A stretch of 64,000 nt of DNA, from contig JAIUCV010000022.1 in assembly GCA_026724425.1 (NCBI GenBank), forward strand, positions 9,858,696 to 9,922,695, read 5' to 3'. Source of the DNA: Erythrophleum ivorense (lineage: Eukaryota > Streptophyta > Magnoliopsida > Fabales > Fabaceae). Made by a program: the position numbers and the translations under genes. Shown here piece by piece: positions 33,419-44,255 of the stretch (its first letter is position 1; each line of letters starts with the position of its first letter). The notes under the pieces were generated by a model. The model searched no databases. It was given only the letters and a program-made list of their open reading frames with translations, and was not told the DNA's origin.

Positions 33419-36048
33419 ACCATCCGTTCCCTCAATTTTGCCAAACCCTTCATACACACCCCTTTGCATTCAGCAACTAGAAGTGTCACACCATATTTAT
33501 TTAGCTCATCTCATCTCATTTCTAGACACACTTCCTTGAATCACAAAAGTTCATAGAAAGAAATCCAATAAAAAAATAGATTATTTTATGTTACGTCGTG
33601 AAGAAAATTTTCATTTTGCATCCTGTGGACCATATGAACTCATCCATCATATTCTCCTATTTAATTACACACATACAATCCAAAACCATCTCAAAATGTG
33701 GCCAAAAACTCTAGCTCATGAATCATATACATAAAAATCACATGTTCAACCTCAGATAGGTGTGCCAAGTTTTTATTATGAATTTTGAAAAATCATAAAT
33801 AATTCTTGAAAAATCAAAACTAAGCACACTATACCATTCTAGAAAGCTACAAATGTTTACTTTATGCTAAAAATAAGTCCAGACCAAAACAAGAATGTAT
33901 AACTACTAGAAATTGATAGAATAGTACCCAAACTCATTTGGCACTATTGGTACTGTCATAGAACTTCAAAAATTCATATCTCCCTACTCAGACATCCAAT
34001 TGGGACAATCTCAATGGTCATAGAAGGCTTATCATGTCTAGTTTATATCTACAAAATTTCATAAGTATTGAATACCATTTGACACTTAAATAACACAGGA
34101 GAAGAAACTAACCATATGAATAGTGACTATACCAGAACAGCTGACATTTGACAATTTCAAAAATTCATAATTAATTCCACAGAGTTCCAAATAATCTGGT
34201 ATTTAGTTTCCCAAAATGCTTCAAATGAGATGTATATGTATGACAAATTTCATGAGAAAATTCGTTCATTTAGTCATATTATGCCATAAGGTTGCCAATG
34301 GCTCTTTTATGCATGTTAAAGGGTCATAAAAGGGTCATTTTTGCTTCCAAGGCTTTCATGGCCACTTGAGCACATAGGAAAACACCAAAATGGTCTATTA
34401 AATATGTCTCAAAGGTGCATAAAACTCACTCTCTCACCCCAAGATATACACAAGAGTACATAAGGTATATCTTGCCATTCAATGTCAAGAACTTGCTACA
34501 ACATTCACATGGCATTAAATCTCATACATACATCAAGTATATATGTAATTACATATGTTCAAATAGTTATACAACATATCTATCATAGGATTACATCATA
34601 TGCCGTCAAAATGGTCATAAAATGAACAAAATCACACACTTTCTTTTCAATCTCTCTTCTTCAAGTTGGTCGCTCCCATTTCTTGGTTTACTTGATCCAC
34701 CTAGACATGTTAGGCAAATGGGGAGGAAGGAATGAGATTCTAAGAATCCCAATAACTCTTTTTCCTTTCAACCATATATAAAGAATGCAAATCCAAGTCT
34801 AAAAATGCATGCATGGATATCATGGAGTGCATAATCATTCATGGAACATTTCTTGCACTCAAGAAGTCACATAAAACATATATAGATTTGCCAAGCAAGT
34901 AGTTTAGCTTCACTCATTCTCTTTGGGATTTTGGACTTGCCTTATCCATTTTCTTAAAGGACTTTTAACTAAGCCTTACTCGTTAAAGACTTTTGGCTTT
35001 GTCTCACCCATTCTTGGGGACTTTTGGCTCATCCTCACCCTAGTTAAGGGACTTTTGGTTTCACCACACTTAAGCAAACCAAAACATGTTCATAAAGTAT
35101 CATTTAAATGCATAACATAACATCATAGCACCATGGCATATAGATACATACTAAAACATCTTTCATGGCTCAAAACATACATACACATATTCAAAGACAA
35201 GATAAACATCCACTCATGCATGAAATAAAGAAGAGAGAACTATTTTGGTCACAAATGCACACTTTTTTCTTTGAAAACGCTTCCTCTCCCTCGGCCACAC
35301 ACTCACAAGGATGTGAGACTTGGTTTATTTGGCCTAGACACATAATATGGAAGCCAATTACTCTCTTGGAATAATTTCCAGAGCCACACATTCATCTTAA
35401 AAGCTAAATTGTTCCTATGGCTCATTTATGGTTCCATAATGCACTAAATGAAGCAACATCCATAATCCATGATCTTGGCTCTATTCTTTCCATCCATTTA
35501 TAATTCTTGATTCCATTTAAGCCTCTTGGAGTCATCACACAATTAATTTAAGGAGCCTAACTACATATTGCTTCTTTAAGTCATAATATGGAACCTATGA
35601 TACCATCTCACTTCCTAGGCTTCCTAAAATTTTTCTAAGGCTTCCTCTCATCCTTTCTCATCATATATGATGTACAACCAAGTTTGGAAGAAATTAAAAC
35701 ACTCCCTTGGCCCTCCTTCCATGCTAGGCCGAGGCTATGCTCTAATATGGCACTAATAGAGTTATTTTGATTTCCTTGGTTGGAGAAGCATGTGGGAGGC
35801 TCTCTTGGTGTCTTAGAAACTCATATGGACTCTTAAACTCCTTAATTTGTGGCTAGAATGCATCTTATAAATCAAGGTACAATGAAAACCCTAACTTTTC
35901 TATCTTGCAATGTCATGGTTCTTTCTTTATTTCCTTTGCATATTCTTGTTCTCCTTACTCATTTTGTAACAACCAGCAAAAAGAGAAAAAAAAAAGAAGA
36001 AAAGAAAAAGTTGAAAAATTTTTGAAAGGTTGAAAATTTTCTAAGTCT

Positions 36049-36298
36049 GCTAGCTATAGCGAGAAATAGCCTAGCTATAGCGAATGTACCTGTTCGCAAT
36101 AGCGAGAAATGGTCTAGCTATAGTGACAGTACCTTCTCACTATAGCGAAAATACTTCTAACTATCACTATAGCAAGTGCGGGCATCCCATACAAAAACCA
36201 GGGAGCTGCTCATCGTAGCACGCGCCGTAGCGAAAGTAGGACTCTAGGACTGATACGTGCTCGTCGTAGCAAGGGTTATGCTTTGCTATAGCGAGGGT
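36049..36298 (+). repeat. CTATAG palindrome array in the mosaic LTR
   Basis: Read on the plus strand: TAGCTATAGCGAGAAATAG and further cores to TGCTATAGCGAGGG. It lies at the same distance from the LTR 5' end as in family A, followed by GATACGTGC and the GCGCGAAAAAAGAG segment. Confidence 0.8.
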
Positions 36299-36444
36299 TA
36301 GTCTAGAAAAGCGCGAAAAAAGAGAATTTGACTTCTTAAAGTGTCCCAATTCCTTCTTTTTCCTCTTAATCGACTTAGGCTTCATCTAAGGCAAAGGAAA
36401 GGGCTAAGGAGAGAGAGAGAGACCTAGAGAAGGAAGGAGAACAA

Positions 36445-36460
36445 GAAAAAGGTAAGCATA
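36445..36460 (+). promoter_or_regulatory. Conserved 5' splice-donor-like site in the LTR leader
   Basis: AAAAAGGTAAGCATA follows a purine-rich leader, with a consensus GT at 36452-36453. The same AAGGTAAGC/AAGGTAAAC occurs at the homologous place in every A LTR on the element strand (GT near 24448, 31627, 46551 and 54095) and as AAAGGTAAG in B copies (near 18074 and 60326). No acceptor is identified. Confidence 0.4.
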
Positions 36461-39400
36461 ACTTGAGATTTCCATAGCTTTTCTTCTTAGAGTTTTGTTC
36501 TTCTCTCTTTGCCCTCTCTTGCTTTGGTTTTGGATGTTGAATTAGCTATATTTTGGGCTTGGTTCAGAAGAGGGAAAGTGAAAAACTACTCTTGAAGAAG
36601 GTTACTTCTTTGTTTTCCCTAGGTATATTGGTTCTACCAACTTGAGAGAGAGGAAGAGTTAGTGAACTTCTAAAGAGAGAAAGAACCCCTAGTTTCTTAT
36701 ATGCTTGGTAGGGTTTGCTATAAAGAAACCCCTAGCTTTGTGAATAAGTGTTGAGTTATGAGAGAGTAATTCCATGCTCTTTGTGTGTCTAGGCTCAAGA
36801 GAAGCACTTCTATCTAGTTATGATTATGAAATTAAGAAGGAAGAGGACAAATTGAAAGGGAAGGCTTGTGTTAGCGTATAAGGTAGCTCTCTCCCCCTTT
36901 CTCTCATGCATGAATGTGTGTTTAGCTTGTTCTAGAATGTGTGTATGTGTATTTTTAAGCTATGAAAAGTATGCTAGCATGCCTTTACATGTCATGCTCC
37001 TTGATGCTATGTTATGTGTTAAATGAATCCATGATGTTTGTATGAGTTTGCTTTGAGTGTAGAAAGGCTAAGAACTCTTCCCTTGGGTGAGGATGGGCCA
37101 AGAACCCTTGAGCTTGGTTAAGACAAAGCAAAAGGTCTTCCAAAAGTAATGTGGACTCCCAAGAGTATGGTTAAGTCCAAAGTACTCAAGAGTGGGTGAG
37201 GCAAGTCCAAAATCCATGAGGAGAAGTGTGAGGCCAATCCAAACACTTGATAAACCCTTGAATGTCTTATATGCTTGATTCACATGCCAAGGTTGCTTTG
37301 AAAATGTCCATGACTTCCATTTTTCCATACATGCATTTGAAAAGCTTGCTTTGTACATATTATGTGTGATTGAATGGGAGATGAGCTATTGGGATTCTTT
37401 GAATCTCATCCCCTCCTCTCCAATGACCTACCATGCTAGGTGGACCAAGCAATTACGGTGAAGGGAGCCAACAACGATGAGGAAGAGAGATTGACAACCT
37501 TGTGCCTTGTTTGATTGATTTTGGAACCATAATGATGGTTCATCATGTATATAAGGTTGTAAATGTGTTATAAACATGGAGACATGTGTAAATACCCTAT
37601 TATGTGATGTTTAGATGTATGATTATGATATATGACCACTAGCTCATATTGTGAGTATGTAAGGCTATAGAATGAGAATTTAAAGTTTGATGAATATGTG
37701 TATAAGTGAGGGTTGAATGGCCAAAATAAGATGTATGAGGTTTAGGACCATTTGAGTAGCTCACGCAAGTCTTAAATATGCTTTCAGACTTGCCCAAAAG
37801 GTGCCAACATCAAGGGAAGACCTTTTGGCAAGTTTGGTACCTCATATGGAGCTAAATTTGACCATTTTGAAACCTTATGTCACTTTTTAGCCAAATGAGT
37901 TAGTCTTGGGCTGAAATTTGACATGGAATTAGGCCTCAGTAAGATCTTTCTAGGAAGTTAAAGATCATAATTTTTGGAAGTCTACAAAATATTTGATAAT
38001 TTTTTGAAATTGGCAAATTTTAGGGATTTGGTCTGCTGCACTATTCAATTAGTCCGAAATTGTTTTCTGTCATTTGAGATCCAAATGATGTCCAATTACC
38101 ATGAAATTTTATACAGAGAAACTAGGCAATCACAGTGACTTGTGCAGATTAGAATCACCTCATTTGGAGGTCTAGAGAGGAAGATATGAATTTTCAAATT
38201 TTCTTCCCACTATCGGTCATCTTGCCTAACCAAAAATACTGTTCCATCGATTTCTAAGAGCTTGGCTTGATGAACTGATCTGGAGATATGTTTCCTCTCT
38301 ATTTAACATCCACAAATTTTCATAGTGGTATCATTTGCATATATTGGATTTTTTTGGAATTAGTTGGACATTTTTGAATTTCATATCAATAAATTGTGAT
38401 AGCATCAGGACTCAGTCCGACCTCCAAACCAATTTGCATGTCAAACATTCTGTGTGTGGGATGTTATGACTTTTACATATTTTTTTTCATGACGTAGACA
38501 TCCTAAGCTTTCTATAATGACCAAGATTGAATGTGTTCTATTCTTCTGGATTTAGTTATGATTTTCCAAAGTTTGCCCAAAAATGAAGCCAATTCTGGCC
38601 GAGAATGAACTTCCATTTTCCATGCCCCATTTTGGTTTCCATGGGTTGAAAGCACGTTTTTGGGATTGAAATGAGTTTTAATGGTGCAATTAAATATGAG
38701 GATGTATAGCATGAGCTCACACAACACCGAAATGCATTTTTAACCATGACACAATGCAAAAAAGTGTATGAATCCAATAGAAGTTCTCACTTTATTCTTA
38801 CTATATCTCACATGAGCATGTAGATGATGATGGATATGAGTTAGAAATGATAGTGTTACACATTTTCCTAAGATTCATCCTTAGTTTGGTTAGAAATCCA
38901 ATTACTCTTGACTATCCCTAAGTAGGTCAAACTACACAAGAAAAGGAACAAGAAGGAACAAGCATCAAAGTAGCAAAATACCTTGGTTTTCTAGGTTCCT
39001 TCAAGAGCTCTTCTCTTTGCTTGGATTCCTCTCCTCAAACTCAAAATTTTTCCCCTTGGTATGACCTCAAAATAGCCCCAAATACATCAATAAATCCATA
39101 GAAAAAAAAAAGAAGAAGGAGAAAAAGGAATTTGCTAAAGAGAAACCAAGAAAATCCATGAAAATCTATACCTTTCACTTGCTTTTTCTTCTCCCTTTTC
39201 TTCCTCCCTTGTGCACCTCACTCTCTTGGTCTTTTCTCTAGTTTAGGGTAGAAATGAAATCAGCCAAATGAGGAGAAGAGTGGGGCATGGGGTATATATA
39301 GGTAGGGTTTAGAAATTGTTTCCAAAAAATTATATTTATGTCCCTTAAACTTGACATTTTTGTTTCTAGTTAGTTTTAGCTCTTTTTTGAAAACCTTCTT

Positions 39401-41529
39401 TTACATCATAAAATTTAGATCCTTAATCTTATAAAATACCTTTGGAATCACTTAATTTAGAGCTAAAACCTTTTCGAATGAAAGGGTTAAAATTTAGGTC
39501 AACTGACATTAGAAAAGGTACACCAAAGGGGTTTTAACTGTCTTAGGGACTCCCATAGTTTTCAAGGTCTCTGAGAATCCCAAAGAACTCAAATTTTTCA
39601 TTTAAAAAATACTTCTGTGAGTATTCCAAAATTTACTCAAAATTACGAAAATGCCATTATATTACGTAACAATTTCGTTAATTTCTATCTTGTTTTTTAG
39701 CCTCTGTTTTAGGGTACCTCTGGCCTCCTCTTTTCATTACTTAATGTATAGATCATTATTCTAAATTTTCTAAATCTTAACCAATTCATTTAAGAAGACT
39801 TACTTTTAAAACATATCTGTTTCTGTCATTTTTACAAAACTGGACATTACAAGAAGAAAGTAAGAAAAAGAGTAATATGGGAACAATTGAAGAAAAGTGA
39901 GAACAAGAGAGAAAGTTACAAAGAAAGGAGAAGCAAAAGAAGGAAGGAACTTGGTGGGAAACTTAAGGTAAGAACACACCCCTTTGATATGACATATATA
40001 AGTAGCTTGTTCCATGCATTTTCTTCCTCTATTAAGAGTTTCAAAAGCTATCATAGTTGAGTAGAAGCCATAGGAGAAGTTAGAGCTTCATGAAATTAGC
40101 AAATTCAATCTAATTATTTGGGTTGTAATCTTTTATGTTTTGCTTAATTCTTGGCTTGCTTTTGACATTTGTTTGATGTTTAAGGAAGGTTACTTGGTTT
40201 AGATAAAAGGAAAATGGATGGAAGTTTACCTTGGGAATCACATTAAAATTCATATATTAGGGCATGGTAGCATGACCTGGCTATGTAATTAAACATGGGC
40301 TGTGTAATATATGCTTTTGTGTAAAGCATGTGTCAAAAAAGAGAAGAACACAGCCTGGCCATGTTTCTCTCTAATTCAACAAGTGCAATAAGTCCAAGAA
40401 TCACATGGCACAATCACGTAAATTTCAAAGGGGCTATGTAATTTCATTAGCAAAGGGAAAATGTAATATTTTGTGATATTTTGTACTATTTTATGATATT
40501 TTGTTATATCTAAATAGCATTGATTCATGAGTAGGTGTTTTATGTTGTGATAAAGATGAATTTAATGTATCTATAACATGGATCTTTGTATGTTTGTGTA
40601 TTTTTATATACTTAGTTGCCTTATTAAATTCTCTTAGAACCTAAAGAATCTAAATTAAATAATATATCATATAATTCCTTCAGCAAAGAATAATACAAAG
40701 ACCTATTCATGGATGACTAAACTCTAAACTATTCCGATGCATGAATAACCTTAGCAATTGAAGTACTTAGATTTAAGTTTAATCCCTATGCATGGAGGAC
40801 TGAACCATGAACCATTCCTATGTATAGGTGACCTCAACTATGGAATACTATGATATGGACTTTTAAGACACTTAAAGTACTAGAAGACATGATAACAAGA
40901 AGCAAAAGGCTTCATTAGAATTTGTTTAGGCAACTAATGATTACAAGTTCACAAATTAGACTTAAAGGAATGCAAGATTTCTTTGATTGATATAATTTGA
41001 CATAGTTTAGTTACCGTTTATTTAATATAAGATTATATTCCTATTAATTATGAGTAAAATATAAATTGCTTGCTTATGTTTTGCTAAATGAGGAATTATG
41101 ATTATGTTTGTCGATGCCATGTTATTTATGCCTAGTAAAATAATTATATTGACCATGAAAACTGACCTAGATAACTTGGAATAAAATAACATGATGATTA
41201 TGTATGATGAAACGTCCCTCGCTCATAATTAAGCTAAATAACATAATTAAGCTTTAAATTAGTTAAAATTAATTCATAAGATTGGTTAATGAATCACCAA
41301 GATGAAAAATATGAGAAAATTAAAACTTTGATCTAATAAATTACACTACTAAAATTAAATAGGAAACTTCATGTTCATTTAACTTCAGAATCTCTATTAA
41401 GCTTAATTGCCTCTCTTTGATACCTTTTAGAAGGATTAAAATGAGTATAAGTTGCATCTCTAACATATATTCATCAACAGTATCAAGTAAACAAGATCCA
41501 ACAAGTAGTGTATTGATTTCAAGATTTAA

Positions 41530-41558
41530 GTCACGACTCAAAATAGTTGAGTCGTGAC
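41530..41558. repeat. Perfect 11-bp inverted repeat (hairpin)
   Basis: GTCACGACTCA at 41530-41540 and its exact reverse complement TGAGTCGTGAC at 41548-41558, with a 7-base loop. Confidence 0.9.
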
Positions 41559-41651
41559 CTAAAATACCTCTAGAAACTTATAAAACACAAAAACTCATTT
41601 TATGCCATGACTTGAAGAATTTTTCCTTGTGACTTGACATGAATTTTATGA

Positions 41652-41690
41652 TTTGCACCATGACTTAAAATACTTGAGTCATGGTGCAAA
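41652..41690. repeat. 16-bp inverted repeat with one mismatch (hairpin)
   Basis: TTTGCACCATGACTTA (41652-41667) pairs with TGAGTCATGGTGCAAA (41675-41690), loop of 7 bases. The inner half resembles the hairpin at 41530 (CATGACTtA … TGAGTCATG). Confidence 0.9.
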
Positions 41691-44207
41691 TTGATCTTGA
41701 GCCATCCTCCAAAATTTCACAAGTTGTGTTACAACTTGAATAATTAAGTCATGTTGTAGTTCCTCCCTAGATTAATTCCTACTTATCTTGGCTACAACTT
41801 GAGAGAATTAGGTTCGAACTCAAATACATACCAACTTTAAAAACTAAATAAGCAAACCATCAAGTTACTACCATCTTAAGATCAATCCTAGAGTGTTTCA
41901 AAGGCTAAAAGGTAAGACTTTTAAAGGATTTAAATTCCTATAATCATTACCCAATACCTCATATGATTGAAGATTTAAAACTAACTAAAACCAAACTAAA
42001 TTCCTATATGAAAGCAACTAGGCCTCTCAATGACAGCAAAATAAAGAGAGTTGGCCTCAAGTGGCACCCCTAAAACTCACAACACATCACCTAAATTCAT
42101 CTAACCACTTTGAGCAATTTTTAATTGACCAAGTAAATTTACCCAAACACTCAAAGCCTTGACAAAATCTCAAACTCAAATTATGACCACATCACACCTA
42201 TATTCACCCAAATAATGACTCACAATAGCAAGATGCATTATTTCAATACTAAAGGAATCAACCATTTCACATTCCACATGACCAAGGCATCGAAGGCACA
42301 TTTCTGAGGCTTTTACCCCATAATCTAAAGTAGAACTATAACTATACAAGCATCAAAATCAATATTTCACTATACATGATAGCAACTTACCATTTACCAA
42401 TAATAAAGCCAACAATAAGAGTAAGTACGATAACTAAATTCATTGTTTGATAAGGTAATCCCTCCTACAAACATAGCAAGTCATAATTACTCAATTACAA
42501 ATGAAGTCATCAAGTTAAACATAATTTAAGACCTAATCCTATAGGGTCCACCCTAAGTTACAAAATATCAAAATACTTATACTAGGCAATATATGAATGC
42601 AATATGATGCCATACAAAGTTTAGCTTACAAAAATTAGCATCTACAAATAAACCAAAATGTCCAAGTGTAGAATCTCACTGAAGGTCTCAAGTTAAGGAT
42701 TGACATTCAATAGCTTCTATTAGGCATTAGTGAAAGAACCTTCACTTAAAAATGTTAGCCCATAATCAGGGTGAGATATAAATTCCAAAAAATAACCAAG
42801 AAAAATTCCATTTATATGTACAATCTAATTAACATAATGCTCAACATAAAGAAAAGTACAAGTCAAATTATGTAGATTCTTAAATGAATAAGTTTGACTA
42901 TAAGCAACTACCATCCTATAGTAATAAGCATATACAATATGTTACTAGCTAAAAGCAAAAGGAAGGGGCACGATCATGTCCCAAACCCCCATTGAGCATA
43001 ATCATAGCTCAATGAATTCTAAGGAGTATGATCATGACTTGATACACAATCACAACACAATGCATAAGTGGAAGTATAATCACAACTTTACATAAGGACA
43101 AAATCACAGCCTATAAACAACAAGTAGCCAAACTCATCATTTATCATAAAATTATGTGTAGTAAATATATGATTAACATTAGACATATACATGGAATTTA
43201 AAAACCTTAGTTACCTCACTTAAAATGCCAACTTTTCAAAAGCTATCAACAATTACGAATAGCAACTTAAATGTCTTAAGCAAGTCAAAAACAATTTTTA
43301 GCCATCATCCACCTAATGGGTCATATACCTGTTCATCTAAAATATCATAAAACACTTAAAAAAACACTTATCTAATCTTTTAATATATTGAATGAGCTGA
43401 TTTGAGCCCAAAAACCAAGAAACAACAATGGGTCACCACCAACGCTTGCATTTTCACACATGAAAACAACCACTTCCCAAAATCAACCACTAATAAATGA
43501 TGGGAAACACTTACTCAAAAATAATATTAACTTCTAAGATCAAATTCCATGCAAAAAAGCATATAAAACTCAAATATTTAGCAACTACATTATCATGAAA
43601 AACCTCTAAATGAGAAAACAATTGACCAAAATGAAATGGAGAAAGAGTATATCAACTTTCCTAACACTCACATTGCCCAAATCTTCCTCTAGATAAGCAA
43701 ATCAAAGCCACAAAGTTGAAGAACCCTTGCTTTCCTTCATGTAATATTTATATTTTGTAAACTAATATAGTCCATAAAGAATAAAAAGAAATGATTAAAA
43801 AGTGGTTACATAAAGAGAAAAGGCTAGTCAGGACTAAAAGAGCCAATTTAGACCTAACCAATAGAAAAACCAGGATTTAAAAAATATAAGAATTAACATG
43901 AGAAATGAATATGATATCCCTTATCATAATATTATGAAATAAGGTTAGCAGATTAACTAAATGAAGTTGATTTGGCTAAATCTCTAACAAAATATAGTTT
44001 AGCACCCTAGGCAATAATAACTTTGATTAGACTTTTTCAAATTATTTTAAGTCTCTATAACCTCTAAACAAATATTTTAAATGAAGAGGAAAGTCTATAA
44101 TTTAGTGTGAAGTTGTCAATTTCTAAAAATACTAAAAAATAAGCTCGAATAAAGGAATTAAAGTGTAAGGGCAAAATAAGTATTTTTTAAGAAGTCTTAA
44201 AACCCTA

Positions 44208-44229
44208 GGGGTGTGGGTGTGGGTGTGGG
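44208..44229 (+). other. G-quadruplex-capable tract
   Basis: Four G-runs (4, 3, 3 and 3) each separated by TGT satisfy the standard G3+N1-7 pattern. A GT-rich run follows up to the A2 TSD at 44251. Confidence 0.8.
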
Positions 44230-44255
44230 AGTGTATGTGTGTATGAGATGCCTCA

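Larger units (their letters stand above)
32110..33478. other. Unassigned AT-rich stretch with a possible LTR start
   Basis: No gene seen. TGTAATATCCCC at 32739 resembles the start of a gypsy LTR. About 670 bp on, CCCATATATAAGGACC (33407-33420) is a good TATA context, with an (AG)8 run at 33329-33344 upstream. This may be the U3 of another old LTR interrupted by B3 at 33484. I could not find its 3' end or partner. Confidence 0.4.
35965..38860 (+). mobile_element. Mosaic A'/B solo LTR, plus orientation (TSD cattt)
   Basis: Starts TGTAACAACCAGC and ends …GATAGTGTTACA, 2,896 bp, with CATTT at 35960-35964 and 38861-38865. 35965 to about 36890 is family A-like: CTATAG array, TTGGTTCAGAAGAGGG, CTTTGTGTGTCTAGGCTC, GGCTTGTGTTAGCG. 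From about 36905 on it is B-like: CTCATGCATGAATGTGTG, the CCATGCTAGGTGGACCAAG segment at 37430, and the 3' part of B LTRs. The switch falls in TATAAGGTAGCTCTC, a motif both families share. It is inserted in B3, so it is younger. Confidence 0.82.
33484..39851 (-). mobile_element. Family B solo LTR B3, outer (TSD agaag), split by a mosaic LTR
   Basis: The left end is TGTCACACCATATTT (TGTAAC with A-to-C), the right end …ACTGGACATTACA. It is flanked by AGAAG at 33479-33483 and 39852-39856. Without the inner insertion it is about 3.47 kb. There is no coding domain. On the minus strand a TATA-like CCTATATATACCCC lies at 39289-39303, with a donor-like AAAGGTATAG near 39170 downstream of it. The LTR contains the ~187-bp repeats (33785-34260) and the minisatellite (34905-35070). 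Confidence 0.85.
39857..44250. other. Unassigned AT-rich repeat DNA
   Basis: 4.4 kb without a convincing gene. TGAAACGTCCCTCG at 41208 resembles an LTR start; downstream come a set of near-perfect hairpins (41530-41780) and a low-complexity stretch with repeated AATCA(T/C)(G/A)AC motifs (42960-43140). 40690-40870 holds two loosely similar ~90-bp units built on (CC)TATGCATGG…TGAACC. I could not identify a partner LTR, primer site or coding domain. It probably consists of decayed elements older than A2, which inserted at its right edge. Confidence 0.45.

Noticed and set aside
32739..33483. Complete LTR beginning TGTAATATCCCC
   Set aside because: A start and TATA-like box are plausible, but no 3' terminus, TSD or partner was found, so it is only noted under the unassigned stretch.
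44208..44246. Interstitial telomeric repeat
   Set aside because: Units are GGGTGT and GT-rich, not TTTAGGG, and the run is very short.
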